A stretch of DNA of 64,000 bases. Source: Mycoplasma procyoni. GTDB lineage: Bacteria; Bacillota_I; Bacilli_A; Mycoplasmatales; Metamycoplasmataceae. The translations under genes were made by a program, and so were the position numbers. The notes under the pieces are model-generated. The model searched no databases. It had not been told where the DNA came from and saw only the letters and a program-made list of their open reading frames with translations. The DNA is taken from contig NZ_JAFIDB010000001.1 of NCBI RefSeq assembly GCF_017052595.1, forward strand, positions 124,001-188,000, read 5' to 3'. Shown piece after piece: positions 11,211-25,964 of this stretch; position 1 is the stretch's first letter; each line of letters opens with the position of its first letter.

Positions 11211-11911
11211 TTTTCAAACCTCTCTTTATTTAATTCTTTTGTTAATTCATGATAATTAGGGCAGTATTTTAAAAGTAGATTATAAAAACTTTTTTTGTGA
11301 TTACGATAAAAATGGTGGCTTAATTCGTGATAAATTACTGAATCAATTATTTCTTTAGACATTGGAAGAAGGTTACTATGAAATCTTAAAACATTGATTT
11401 TACCTTTTGAATTGCTTCCTCAAACATTTCTGAATAAACCGATTATAACAGAATAATCTCAATCAATTTCCATTTCTTTTTTAATTTCTTCTACTCTTGT
11501 TTTAATGTAATTTTCAAGTTTTAAAAGCATTGCTTCATAAATGTTGTTTTTAATTCCGCGGGCTGTTTTTGATTCAAATTTTAAGAAAAATCCTGGAGCA
11601 AAAAGCATATATTCATGCTTTTTAGGATCTAATTTATGTAGTTTGTATTCTATTTTTTTACCAAAAATAGTGATGTAGGATTCTTCTGTATTAACAATGT
11701 ATTTCTTTTCTTTTTGACTATTGTAAATATATTGCGAGATTTGTTGTCATTCAGATTCTATTAGTATTTTTATTTCTTGTTGAGTTAGTTGTTTGTTTCA
11801 AATTATTTCTACAATACCCTGTTTTACCTTTATTTTTGAATATTTTGTGTTCTTAACTGAAAATATAACTTCTACAACTTTATCTTCAATTTCTATTTGT
11901 AGTTTTTGCAT
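11201..11911 (-). CDS. YgjP-like zinc metallohydrolase (DUF45/SprT-like)
   Basis: A 236-residue protein. Near the C-terminus it has the zinc-metalloprotease motif HELSHHFYRNHKKSF, matching HExxH followed by a third His after about five residues as in the DUF45/YgjP family. The middle reads YIFGKKIEY-like beta structure before the motif, also typical. The substrate of this family is not established. The start ATG overlaps the NERD-gene stop (TAATG), and the gene end overlaps cysS by 10 bases, so it belongs to one operon with both. Confidence 0.75.
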
Positions 11912-12591
11912 TAGTTCTTTTCAGAAAATCTTTTTAGAGTAATGTAGTCTTTACGGTCTTTTGTGATGTTTTCTTCTATGCTGTTTTTTAGTGATTGCAG
12001 TGTTTGTTCGCTGAATTTGTTTTCAAGTTTTGAACTTATGTCATAAAGCGTTTCTTGGATGGCGTTTTCTTTTATTAAAGCAACGTGTGAAGGCTTGTTT
12101 ATAACTTCGATTGATTCAGTTCTTTCTGTGTAAATAATTAAAGAAATTACAGGAAAATTCCCGTTTAACATTCTTTTTATGTGTTCGATGTGCTTGTCGT
12201 TTTGTTTGATTGGATTTGCAATTTCGTATTCTTTTTTAGCTATTATTTTCTTAAATTTTTGATCTTCTGAATTACCCTTAATTACTCCATTGATTGACTT
12301 AATTTCAATTACATAAACAACTTTTGGTGTTAGTAAAATTCCATCAACTTCAAAAAGTTGATTTTTGTTGTATTTATAAAGTGCTGAAGGAATGAAAAAA
12401 GATTGATTTTTTGAAGCTCATGAACTCAGAGATTCATTAATTCTTATTTCAGCTTCTTTGCCTAACCTTTCTTGAATTGAAAGGTTTTTACCGTATTTGA
12501 GTTTTATTACTAAAAGGGAGATAAAAAATGCTAAAGTAAAAACAGCTCCAAATGTAATCAGGATTGCCATTCAAATTTCTTGATCACTCAT
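11911..12591 (-). CDS. NERD-domain protein (nuclease-related, membrane-anchored)
   Basis: A 226-residue protein with one N-terminal membrane helix (residues 5-30), then a cytoplasmic region with the NERD-type core. LFEVDGILLTPKVVYVIEIK holds the D-G...E-x-K residues shared with PD-(D/E)xK nuclease folds, followed by the usual NPIKQN element about 30 residues later. NERD proteins are thought to act on nucleic acids, but no activity is known for this one. ATG 12591 follows AGGAGGTTAAA. It heads the operon that continues to the sigma-factor gene. Confidence 0.8.
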
Positions 12592-12616
12592 TTTAACCTC
12601 CTTTTTAAATAATAAA

Positions 12617-12622
12617 ATTATA
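12617..12622 (-). promoter_or_regulatory. -10 box for the NERD-cysS-rlmB operon
   Basis: TATAAT on the minus strand about 25 bases before the NERD start. The position where a -35 box would fall is occupied by the pdhD terminator hairpin. Confidence 0.6.
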
Positions 12623-12653
12623 GCAAAAAGAGAGCTATTTTTGCTCTCTTTTA
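12623..12653 (-). terminator. Terminator of the pdhABCD operon
   Basis: Inverted repeat AAAAGAGAGC (12625-12634) with GCTCTCTTTT (12643-12652); the minus strand continues with a short T-run. It lies just after the pdhD stop. Confidence 0.8.
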
Positions 12654-12684
12654 GGTTATATTATTATTAAATAATTTTATGTAA

Positions 12685-14526
<1,842 letters not shown>

Positions 14527-14527
14527 A

Positions 14528-15427
14528 CTATAATACTCCTAAAATTTCTGGTTTTTCTAATAATTCTTTAACTCTTGACATGAATCTACCTACTGTAGCT
14601 CCATCAATTCATCTGTGGTCAGCTGAAACAGTTAAGTTCATAACTTTTCCTGCAACAAATTGTCCGTTTTTAACTAAAACTTTGTCAATAATAGCTCCAA
14701 CTCCTGCGATTGCAAGTTCTGGGTAGTTAATAACTGGTGTTCCAAATAAAGCACCTACTGAACCGTAGTTAGTAATTGTGAATGAACCACCTTGCATTTC
14801 ATTTGGTTTGATTTTTCTATCTCTAGCTGCTAATGCTAATCTTGAAATTTCTTGTGCTAAATCAACAATTGTTAGTGCGTGAGCATCTTTAACAACTGGC
14901 ACCATTAATCCAGCTTCTGTGTCTACAGCAATTCCTAAATTTAGAGTTGTTGGATAAACAATTTCTGAATTTGCTTCATCATATTTAGCTGCTAATACAG
15001 GAAATTCCTTTAGAGCAACTAAAATTGCTTTTGAAATGTATGGTAAAAATGTTAATTTTACACCTGTTGTTTTTTGAACATCTTCAACGATTGATTTTCT
15101 TAAATCTCATAGTCTTGTCATGTCGATTTCGTTAACTAAACTGAAGTAAGCTACTGAATCTCTTGATGTTGTCATTGCTTTTGCAATAGCTTTTCTAATA
15201 GGTGTAATTTTTTCTCTTTTTCCATCTAAAGCAACAACATTTTGTGCTTTAGCTGGAGCAGGTTGTGCAGAAGTTTGTGGATTTGCTACTGCTGGTGCAT
15301 TTTTAAATGCTTCAACATCAGCTTTTAAAATTCTTCCAAAAGGACCTGTACCTTTAACTTGTGTAATATCAATGTTTAATTTTGCAGCAAGTGCTCTTGC
15401 TAATGGTGTTGAGACAATTTTATTCAT
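14528..15427 (-). CDS. pdhC: Dihydrolipoamide acetyltransferase (PDH E2) lacking a lipoyl domain
   Basis: A 299-residue E2. It opens directly with the peripheral subunit-binding domain, STPLARALAAKLNIDITQVK (residues 6-40), then an Ala/Pro/Gln linker and the CoA acetyltransferase core. The catalytic motif is DHRWIDG with His271 and Asp275. Standard E2 proteins begin with one to three lipoyl domains; here none precedes the binding domain. The codon after the stop of pdhB is separated from the start by a ribosome binding site, so a missing upstream exon-like piece is unlikely. The lipoyl arm is presumably supplied by the E3 protein encoded next. Confidence 0.93.
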
Positions 15428-15438
15428 GTTTTTCCTTT

Positions 15439-16436
15439 CTAAAATTTAAATCCTACAACTTCTTTAATTTTTGCAATAATTTTATTTTCATCAATTGCGT
15501 GGTATTTTTCTCCACGTGCTAAAGGAACTGTAATGTCGTATCCTGTTAGTCTTGTTAAAGGAGCTTTTAAGTATTCAAATGCTTTTTCGTTTACTCTAGC
15601 AATGATTTCTGCAGAAACTGAGAATGATTTAACAGCTTCATGCACTACTAAAAGTCTTCCTGTTTTTTTAACAGAATTAATAATTGTTTCTGTATCAATT
15701 GGTTTAATTGTTCTTAAGTCAATTAGTTCTACACTAATTTCTGGGTTTGTTTTTCTTAATTCTGTAAGAGCTTTAAGTGAATCGTGAACTTGTGCTCCAT
15801 ATGTAACTAGAGTTAAGTCATTTCCTTCTACCATCACGTTTGCTTTACCGATTTCAACTTCATAAATTCCTGCAGGAACTTCTTGTTTAAATGAACGGTA
15901 GATTTTTTTAGGTTCTAAAAATACAACTGGATCTGGGTCGTTAATAGCTGCAATCAATAGTCCTTTTGTGTCATAAGGTGTTGAAGGCATAACAACTTTT
16001 AGTCCTGGAACATGTGCAAACATTGCTTCGATAGCTTCAGAGTGGTGTTCTAGAGCTCTAACTCCTCCAGCCATAGGCATTCTTAATACCATAGGAACTG
16101 TGAATCTTCCTCTTGATCTGTTTCTGTATCTTGCAGCATGTGTCATTAATTGTTGGAAAGCTGGATAAGAGAATCCTTGGAATTGCATTTCAACTACAGG
16201 TCTTAAACCAAAAATAGCTGCTCCAACTCCAATCCCCATCATTGATGCTTCAGCAATAGGAGTATCTCAAACTCTTTCAACTCCGTGTTTTTTCTGTAAT
16301 CCTTCTGTTGCTCTGAAAACTCCACCTTCAAATCCGGCATCTTGTCCTCAAAGTACAACTCTTGGATCTTTTTCCATCATTAAATCAAGTGCATCTGTTA
16401 CAGCACCAATATTATTTAATGCTTTTTTTGCTTCCA

Positions 16437-16437
<1 letters not shown>
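15439..16437 (-). CDS. pdhB: Pyruvate dehydrogenase E1 beta subunit
   Basis: A 332-residue transketolase-like subunit. It begins MEAKKALNNIGAVTDALDLM, followed by GQDAGFEGGVFRATEGL and DTPIAEASMMGIGVGAA, the conserved E1-beta elements. The C-terminal half has VVMPSTPYDTKGLL, EPKKIYR and the transketolase C domain. With PdhA it decarboxylates pyruvate using thiamine diphosphate. Its ATG overlaps the pdhA stop in a TAATG, so translation is coupled and a 1:1 ratio is expected. Confidence 0.96.
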
Positions 16438-17534
<1,097 letters not shown>

Positions 17535-17698
17535 TTGTGCTCCTTATATATTTAAAATTATTAAAATAATTATATAGCATTTAACAAAATAGACGCACTA
17601 TTAGAATAAAAATGCTTTATTTTGTAGTTTTTTTGAACATTTTCTTTTTAAGTTTGGACTTTTTTATAATTTGTGGTATTTATAAGCGATTAAAATAG

Positions 17699-17704
17699 TA
17701 TAAT
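17699..17704 (+). promoter_or_regulatory. -10 box of the secG-rnr-pepA operon
   Basis: TATAAT 25 bases before secG on the plus strand. No good -35 is visible at standard spacing. Confidence 0.6.
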
Positions 17705-17728
17705 TTAAAATAAACAAAAAGGAGATAT

Positions 17729-17959
17729 ATGAAAATTGCAATTACAGTTATTTTAGTAATCATCGGACTAGTTTCTATGGTTATTTCACTACTAATGTCG
17801 CCTGATTCAAACGGATTCTCAGGTGCGCTAGTTGGTTCATCAGATTTAGATTTATTTAAAGTATCAAAAGAGAGAGGATTTAAGAAGATTTTAAAATGAT
17901 CGATGTTCACTTGTGGATTCTTATTGATTATTTTTTCACTCCTTATTAGGTTATTTTAA
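17729..17959 (+). CDS. secG: Preprotein translocase subunit SecG
   Basis: A 76-residue protein with two membrane helices (residues 3-23 and about 56-75) joined by a polar loop. The loop has the SecG hallmark SPDSNGFSGALVGSSDLDLF. One in-frame TGA (Trp) makes it invisible to standard-code gene finders. ATG 17729 follows AAAGGAGATAT. The stop overlaps the rnr start (TAATG); secG-rnr is a conserved pair in Firmicutes. Confidence 0.92.
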
Positions 17960-20055
17960 TGTCTAATTCGAAATTCAATCTTAAAGCAATTCAAAAGCTA
18001 GTTTCACAAAGTCCAAGAGACTATATTTTTATTGCAAAAACTTTAAATATCGCAAGATCTGAAAACAAAGAATTCAGTATATTTTTAAACCAAAAACTCA
18101 AAGAATTTAAATTATTTGTTGATCGAGACTCAAAATATTACTATCCAAAAGAAGTTTTAGAGACTCAAGGAGAAATGAAACTAAATCCAAAAGGTTTTGG
18201 TTTTGTTGATCAAGATGAAGAAACATCTTTTTTTATTCCTAAACCTTACACAAACACAGCACTTGATGGCGATGTTGTCAAAATCACAGTCTTTGAAGAT
18301 CCAAAAAGGCCAGGCGACTTTTTTGCTGTTGTAAATGAAATAATACAGAGAAAAGCAAGTGAATATGTAGGATTTATAAAGCAAAATGGTGACTTTTTTG
18401 ACTTTGTTCCAATTGATGCAAAACTAAAAGGAAGATTTAGATGAGATCAAAAATACAGCTTCAAAGATGGCGAAGTTGTAAAAGTAAAAATAAAGGAATT
18501 TCAGAACGAAAGACTGGTTATTTCTTTAGTTAAAAGAATGGGAATGATGAGCGATGACTTCAAAGACATAGAAATGGCTGTTGAAGCTTCAGGAGTTATT
18601 CACACTTTTAACGAGCAAACTTTACAAGAAGCAAAACAAATTCCGCAAGAAGTTTCTGAAAAAGACTTGATTTCAAGAGTTGATTTAAGAAATGAAGTTA
18701 TTGTTACAATTGATGGTGATGACACAAAAGATTTCGACGATGCAATCAGTGTTAAAAAACTTGACAACGGAAACTTTGTTTTAGGTGTACACATTGCTGA
18801 TGTTAGTTACTATGTAAAAGAAGGTGACACAGTTGATGCTGAAGCAAGAAACAGAGGAACTTCTATTTATTTAGCAAACAAAGTTATTCCTATGCTTCCT
18901 TTTGAGTTGTCTAATGGAATCTGTTCACTAAATCCAAAAGTAGATAGACTTACTTTAACAATGGAGTGTGAAATCGACAAACAAGGAAACAATGTTTGAG
19001 TTAAATTCTATCCATCTGTTATCAATTCATATGCAAGACTTACTTATAAACAAGTTAACAGATTTTATAACAATGATCGCGATCAAATAATTGATGACAA
19101 CATTGCAGAGCTGCTAAAAAATGCTCTTGAATTAACTGAATCAATTAGAAAACTAAAGAAAAAACAGGGATTTATTGATTTTGAGTTTGATGAACCAAAA
19201 CTAGTTCTTGATGAACATGGAAAAACAATTGATGTTGTAATCAGAGAAAGAGATCTTAGTGAAAACATGATCGAAGATTTCATGGTTAGAGCCAATGAAA
19301 ACGTCGCTGAATACATGGCTAAAAAGGAACTTCCCTTTATTTACAGAATTCACCCAGTTCCAGAAATGGAAAAAATTCAGCAGCTTAACAACGTCCTAAA
19401 ATTACTAAAAATAAACGTCAATGTGCCTTTTTCGGAAGATCCAGTAGATTTCCAAAAAGCAATTGAAAAAGTTAAAGCAATTAATTTTGATAACTTTATT
19501 AAAATTAATCTTTTAAGAACTATGCAAAAAGCTGTTTATTCAGAGCAAAACGTTGGACACTTCGGATTAGCTTCTGAATTCTATACTCACTTCACAAGTC
19601 CAATCAGGCGTTATCCAGATCTGATTGTTCACCGTTTATTAAGAGAATTTGTGTTTGAAAACAACTTTAAAAATATTGACTTTTATAAAGAGAATTTACA
19701 GGAAATTGCTCTCAAAAACTCAATGAGTGAACAATCTGCACTCAGCCTTGAAAGAGAAGTATTTGCAATCAAAATCTCAGAATACTATGCAGAAAGAACT
19801 GATCAAGTCTTTAAAGCACAAATCGTTTCAATTAAAAAATTCGGTTTCTTTGTTGAACTTGAAACAGGAGCTAGTGCTTTAGTTCATGTGTCAACACTTC
19901 CAAATTCAGCAACAGATGAATATAACTGTGATGAAAATGAACTCTATTTACAAAATTCAAAAACCAAATTTACTTTAGGTCAGTGGGTTGACATCAAAAT
20001 CGAATCAACAAGTAAATTTGAAGGTAAAATTAATGCCATTCTAAACTTAAATTAA
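17959..20055 (+). CDS. rnr: Ribonuclease R (RNB-family 3'-5' exoribonuclease)
   Basis: A 698-residue enzyme. Cold-shock-like RNA-binding domains lie before the RNB core. The metal-binding motif TIDGDDTKDFDDAISV is near residue 250; ADVSYYVKEGD, RGTSIYLANKVIPMLP and HFTSPIRRYPDLIVHR follow. A C-terminal S1 domain runs to the end (about residues 615-695). RNase R degrades structured RNA, including rRNA and faulty mRNA, and is often the only processive 3'-5' exonuclease of mycoplasmas. The start ATG overlaps the secG stop. Confidence 0.96.
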
Positions 20056-20063
20056 GGAGAAAA

Positions 20064-21451
<1,388 letters not shown>

Positions 21452-21452
<1 letters not shown>

Positions 21453-22828
21453 TGTCTTTAAAATTAGTTTCAAAAATTGACAATACAAAATTAACTATTA
21501 AAGCCTTTTTCAAAGAAGATAATCTTTTTGAAAACATTAAAAAAGAAAAATTCTCTATTATAGAAGATTTTGAAAATAATGTTGCTTATTTCTATCTTGA
21601 ACAAAAAGAAAAATTCAATTTAGAAGCACTTAAATCCGCTTCTAAAAAAGTTGTTTCTTCTTTATACCGTGATTTCTTTTTAGATGTAGATTCTTTTGTG
21701 GTTAATGATATTAAACAAGAAAATGTAGTTGAATTTTTAAGCAGTAATTTCCTTTATAATGACTTCGAGTTATACAACTTAAAAACAGATAAAAAAGACA
21801 AAAAATACACATTATCCCTTTATTCAGAAAATTTTTCTAAAGAATCAAAAGATGCATTTGAAAAAACAAACATCATTATGGAATCTGTAAATTATGCAAG
21901 AAATTTACAGATTATGCCACCTAACATTTTAAATTCAGAGGTGCTTGCAGAAGAAGTTAAAAACAATCTTTCAAAATACAAAAACCTTAAAGTTACTGTT
22001 TTAAACAAAAAACAAATTGAAAAACACAAAATGGGACTATTACTTTCAGTTAACAGAGGTTCTATGTATGAAGCAAGAGTTGTTGTTATTGAGTACACAG
22101 GAAATCCAGAATCTAAAGAAAAAACAGTATTAGTTGGTAAAGGAATTACATTTGATTCTGGTGGATACACAATGAAAAGCGGAAGATCAATGCTTGGAAT
22201 GAAATTCGACATGTCAGGTTCTGCCGCAGTTGCTTCAGTAATGAAAGCTGTTGCTCAACTAAAACCAAAAACAAACATTTCAGCAATTATGTGTATTACA
22301 GATAACAGAGTAAATGGCGATGCTTCTCTTCCTGATTCTGTATGAACTTCAATGAATGGAAAAACTGTAGAGGTTAATAACACAGATGCTGAAGGTAGAT
22401 TAGTTATGGCTGATGGTCTAACTTATGCAAAAAGAATTTTAGGTGCTACTCGTTTGGTTGATCTTGCAACATTAACAGGGGCAATGGCATATTCTTTAGG
22501 TAAAACTTACACAGGAGTTTGAACTACAACAGAGCAAGCTTGAGAAGAAATGCAAAAAGCTTCTAAAGAACAAAATGAGCCAATTTGAAGACTTCCTTTT
22601 GATGAAGAATACACAGATGGTCTAAAATCTTCTAAAGTTGCTGACCTTAAAAACGCTGATTTAAGAGGTCTTGGTGGTGGAAGTATCGTTGCTGCAATGT
22701 TCTTAAAAGAATTTACAGAAGACACAGAATACATCCACATTGACATCGCTGAAACTGCTGATTCTTCGGAAGTTCCAACCGGAGTTATGGTAAAAACACT
22801 AATTCAATTAGCTCTAAATTCAAAATAA
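21452..22828 (+). CDS. pepA: Leucyl aminopeptidase, M17 family (second of tandem pair)
   Basis: A 458-residue paralogue of the gene before it. Metal and catalytic motifs are complete: [27 protein letters not shown] and [14 protein letters not shown]. The N-terminal third differs strongly from the first copy, so the duplication is old. ATG 21452 overlaps the upstream stop, and an AAGGAG inside the upstream coding end provides its ribosome binding site. M17 enzymes are hexamers; a mixed hexamer of the two is possible but unproven. Confidence 0.92.
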
Positions 22829-22833
22829 TTACA

Positions 22834-22860
22834 AAAAATCGCACATTTTGCGATTTTTTC
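22834..22860 (+). terminator. Terminator after the pepA pair
   Basis: Stem AAATCGCA / TGCGATTT with a short loop, then T6. It closes the secG-rnr-pepA-pepA operon. Confidence 0.85.
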
Positions 22861-22893
22861 TTTATCATTTAATTATAGAAATAAAGGAGACAC

Positions 22894-23736
22894 ATGAATA
22901 AAGCTAACATTAAAAATTTTTTCTTCGATTTAGATGGAACACTTTTAAATAGCCAAAAAGTTATTTCACAGCAAAATATCGACTCAATCAATAAATTAAA
23001 CAAAGAATCAAAAAACGTTTTTATTGCAACGGGAAGACCTTATTACTTTGCTAAACAAGAGGCCTTCTTAACACAAACTAAATTTCCAATTATTGCCTGC
23101 AACGGTGCAATTATTTATGACTTTCAAAAAGATGAGATAGTTTATCAAAATCCAATTGTTAAAGAAGCAGCAAAAGAAGTTTTTGATTCATTACAACAAA
23201 ATAATACTACTTTTTTAGTTTACACAACAAAACAAATCTTCGGTTTTACAAGAGCTAATTACAATCCAGAATGATTTGAGTGACTTGAATCAAGCATTAA
23301 TCAAAGAGAATCACAATTTAGATTTGGATTTGATTGAAAAGATCTTAATAACTTCGATATCAACAAACATGATGTAATTAAATTCTTAGTAATCAAGAGT
23401 GATAGTTTAGAGCAAGATATAGAAAATGCCCGTAAATCCCTTTTAGAAATCAAAAATATCTATCTTTTAACTTCTCAAACAAGAGTAATTGATATAATGC
23501 CAGTTGGTAGCTCAAAAGGAAATGGAATTAAAATTCTGTCTGAAAAATTTAACTTAAATTTAGATGAATCGATTTCTTTTGGAGATGAAGATAACGATGT
23601 TTCAATGTTCGAAACAACTAAATATTCTGTTGCTATGGGTCAATCAAAAGATTCAATAAAACAAAAAGCAACTTTTACAACAACTTCAAATAACGAAAGC
23701 GGAGTTTCACACTTTCTAGAAAAACACCTTAAGTAA
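22894..23736 (+). CDS. Cof-type HAD-superfamily phosphatase
   Basis: A 280-residue protein of the HAD-IIB (Cof) subfamily. Motif I is FFDLDGTLLNS with both catalytic Asp residues; motif II is FIATGRP; motif IV is SFGDEDNDVSMF, followed by SVAMGQS. The insert between motifs II and III (about residues 85-185) is the C2 cap. Family members dephosphorylate sugar phosphates, flavin mononucleotide or pyridoxal phosphate; the substrate here cannot be read. ATG 22894 follows AAAGGAGACAC. Confidence 0.9.
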
Positions 23737-23753
23737 TTTAGGGTGTTTTTTTA
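23721..23753 (+). terminator. Terminator of the HAD phosphatase gene
   Basis: AACACC-TTAAG pairs with the later TTTA-GGGTGTT, followed by T7. The left arm lies in the last codons of the gene. Confidence 0.75.
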
Positions 23754-23768
23754 TGCAAAAAAAGCAAT

Positions 23769-23795
23769 AAAAAACAAGCTTTTCAGCTTGTTTTC
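23769..23795 (-). terminator. Terminator of the tRNA-Leu/tRNA-Lys transcript
   Basis: Perfect stem AACAAGCT / AGCTTGTT with a four-base loop; on the minus strand followed by T-rich sequence. Confidence 0.8.
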
Positions 23796-23809
23796 GATCG
23801 TTTCCGAAA

Positions 23810-23885
23810 TGGTACGCCCTAGAGGATTCGAACCTCTGACCCAATGGTTAAAAGCCATTTGCTCTACCTGCTGAGCTAAGGGCGC
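23810..23885 (-). tRNA. tRNA-Lys (anticodon TTT)
   Basis: 76 bases with encoded CCA. The acceptor stem GCGCCCT pairs with AGGGCGT. The D-loop region AGCTCAGCAGGTAGAGC, the anticodon arm with CTTTTAA, and the T-loop GGTTCGAATCC are all standard. It is co-transcribed with tRNA-Leu six bases upstream. Confidence 0.97.
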
Positions 23886-23890
23886 ATAAA

Positions 23891-23977
23891 TGGTGCTCGA
23901 GACTGGACTTGAACCAGCACGGTATTGCTACCGAGGGATTTTAAGTCCCTTGCGTCTACCTATTTCGCCACTCGAGC
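23891..23977 (-). tRNA. tRNA-Leu (anticodon TAA)
   Basis: 87 bases with encoded CCA and a long variable arm, as in leucine tRNAs. The acceptor stem GCTCGAG pairs with CTCGAGC. The anticodon loop is ACTTAAAAT, and the T-loop is GGTTCAAGTCC. Confidence 0.96.
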
Positions 23978-23986
23978 ATCTATATA

Positions 23987-23992
23987 ATTATA
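23987..23992 (-). promoter_or_regulatory. -10 box of the tRNA transcript
   Basis: Minus-strand TATAAT ten bases before tRNA-Leu, with TTGTTT about 15 bases further upstream as a possible -35. Confidence 0.6.
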
Positions 23993-24109
23993 CACTTTTT
24001 TTTAAAAAAACAAAATATTTTTTTAATTTGCTCTTTGACTATAAATATTATAGACTATTTTCATTTTTTTCAAAGCATTTTTACATTTTTTTAACTTAAT
24101 AAAGTATAT

Positions 24110-24138
24110 AAAAAAACAGAAAGAAATTCTTTCTGTTT
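24110..24138 (-). terminator. Terminator of the azoreductase gene
   Basis: Stem AACAGAAAG / CTTTCTGTT with five-base loop; on the minus strand followed by T-run. It begins just after the stop codon at 24145. Confidence 0.85.
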
Positions 24139-24144
24139 GCATTA

Positions 24145-24741
24145 TTAGAAATTGTAAGCGGCTTTCTTAATTTGTTCTTCAATTGAAGCAACTCTTTCTT
24201 CTTTTGTCATTTTAGATAGAGGCTCAATGTTTGTTCCATTTAACTCAATTGAAGGAGCTATTTCCATTCCTAAAAATCCTAAAACACCTTCTAATGCTTT
24301 TGTATGATTTGCAAAAGGATATCAATCACTTGGTGCACCTTTTGTTGTGATCACTTGAGCTTTTAAATTATTTAAAAGACCGATTGCATCCCCTTTTTTA
24401 GAGTATTTGTAGCTAAAAGTTACATTAGCAATTGAAATTGCATCTAAAAAGTTTTTAAGAGGTGCTGAATAGTTGAAGTTGATCATTGGTGAAGAAATAA
24501 CTATTTTATTTGCTGATTTTAATAATTCAACATATTTAAGAGCTTCTGTTTGTTCTCAAAAAGAAGGTCTTGTTTGTGAACTTAAAATAGTTTGTGCTGT
24601 TTTTTCTTTGTTTAAGTCTAAATAGACAATTTCGTGTGTTGGGTTTTTTTCTTTGTAAAATTCAATAAATTTATCTGAAAGTGCTTTAGATGTTGAAACA
24701 CTTTCATCAATAATTGAACCATTAATTACTATAACTTTCAT
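24145..24741 (-). CDS. azoR: FMN-dependent NADH-azoreductase
   Basis: A 198-residue flavodoxin-like quinone/azo reductase. The start MKVIVINGSIIDESVSTSKAL holds the phosphate-binding loop of FMN; MINFNYSAPLKNFLDAI and the later GGSxGxY-equivalent region AQVITTKGAPSDWYP are family features. These enzymes reduce quinones with NADH and may protect against electrophiles. ATG 24741 follows AAAGGAGAAAA. The gene stands alone between two terminators. Confidence 0.88.
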
Positions 24742-24812
24742 TTTTCTCCTTTATTTTGTGAAATTACTAATTTAATATTATCACAAAAGTGAAAAAGTTA
24801 ATTTTAAGCACT

Positions 24813-24849
24813 AAAAAAGACTAAAAAACAGCTTTTTTAGTCTTTTTTC
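24813..24849 (-). terminator. Terminator of the mutM-smr transcript
   Basis: AAAAAAGACTAAAAAA pairs with TTTTTTAGTCTTTTTT around a four-base loop. It starts at the stop of the Smr gene. Confidence 0.85.
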
Positions 24850-25088
24850 TATTTTCAAACGATGATTCTATCGTCTTTTTGCTCAATGTAATAGTCTGTT
24901 TCATCTTTTAAATACTCGCTTAACAATAAATTGAGTGTTCCAGTTCCTTTTCCTGTTATTATGACTATTCTTTCTGCAAATTTATTCATGTAAAAATCTA
25001 AAAGTGTGTGTTGGATTTCCATTCTCGCTTCACTAAAACTAAAGCCATGAAGATCAACATAGTATTCTGTTTCTCAACTATTTGACAT
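24849..25088 (-). CDS. Stand-alone Smr-domain protein
   Basis: A 79-residue protein that is a single Smr domain: YVDLHGFSFSEARMEI near the start and TGKGTGTLNLLL in the middle match the D-L-H-G and G-x-G-x-G motifs of Smr endonucleases. Smr domains are usually found at the C-terminus of MutS2, where they cut DNA or collided-ribosome mRNA. No MutS2 portion is present here. The start ATG lies 11 bases inside the end of mutM, so they are co-translated. Trp codons are TGA, and the gene is short, so it is easily missed. Confidence 0.85.
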
Positions 25089-25902
25089 TTTGACATCTCC
25101 TACAAATATATGTTCCACGGCCATTTACCTTTATTTTATCAATTTCCTGAGAGCATTCTGGGCAGGCTTTGCCTTTTTTAGTATGAACTTGTAAAAAGTT
25201 TTGGAAGCTACCTTTCTTTTTATTTAAAGAGGTATAGGAATTTATACTGCTTCCCCCAAGTTCTGTTGAGCGATCTAAAATGTCTGTTGCAGCTTCTAAA
25301 ATCTCTTTTGCTTGTTTTTTTGTAATTTCATTTGCTGGTGTTAGTGGGCTAATTTTAGTTGCAAATAGAACTTCATCCACATAAATATTTCCTAAACCTA
25401 CAACAATTGTTTGATCCAAAAGAACTGTTTTGATTGCCTGTTTTCTTTTTGAAAGTGATTTTATAAAATCATTTAGGTCTGTTTCAGCAGGAATTTTAGC
25501 AAGTTTTGAAAGTGGTAGTGTATTTAAGTAATTCTCTTTTGTTCTTAAATGAAAAGTTCCAAACATTCTTGTGTCGTTGTAGTGTAAATTTGTGTTGTCT
25601 TCAAACTCAAAAATCACATAATCATGGAATAAACGTTCTTTTCTAGGTTCATAGAAATTGTATTTTCCTTCCATTCTCAAATGACTTAAAACAACAATGT
25701 TTTCGCTGAAATGAAAGGCTAAAAATTTACCTATATTTTCGACGAATTCGACTGTTTTTCCCTTTAAAACATCTGCAAATTCACTTGCTTCAATCTCTTG
25801 AATAAACTTATCTCTGAAAATTGAAACTTCTTTTATTTTTCTGTTTTGAACATATTTATTTAATTCTTGTCTTACGACTCTGACTTCTGGTAATTCTGGC
25901 AT
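25078..25902 (-). CDS. mutM: Formamidopyrimidine-DNA glycosylase
   Basis: A 274-residue base-excision repair enzyme that removes oxidised purines (8-oxoguanine, FaPy). After Met removal the catalytic Pro and the following Glu are in place (MPELPEVRVVRQEL). The helix-two-turn-helix region is VVGLGNIYVDEVLFATKISP. The C-terminal zinc finger CPECSQEIDKIKVNGRGTYI-CRRC is complete, with the catalytic Arg in GRGT. It contains no TGA codon. Confidence 0.96.
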   Translation of the reverse strand: MPELPEVRVVRQELNKYVQNRKIKEVSIFRDKFIQEIEASEFADVLKGKTVEFVENIGKFLAFHFSENIVVLSHLRMEGKYNFYEPRKERLFHDYVIFEFEDNTNLHYNDTRMFGTFHLRTKENYLNTLPLSKLAKIPAETDLNDFIKSLSKRKQAIKTVLLDQTIVVGLGNIYVDEVLFATKISPLTPANEITKKQAKEILEAATDILDRSTELGGSSINSYTSLNKKKGSFQNFLQVHTKKGKACPECSQEIDKIKVNGRGTYICRRCQNVK

Positions 25903-25937
25903 AGTATTTTAATTTTACAACAGATAGTTTAAAATTA

Positions 25938-25960
25938 CAAAAAAATGTGCAAATGCACAT
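25938..25960 (-). terminator. Terminator of the ABC/lipoprotein operon
   Basis: ATGTGC-AAAT-GCACAT hairpin followed on the minus strand by T7, four bases after the lipoprotein stop. Confidence 0.85.
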
Positions 25961-25964
25961 TAAT

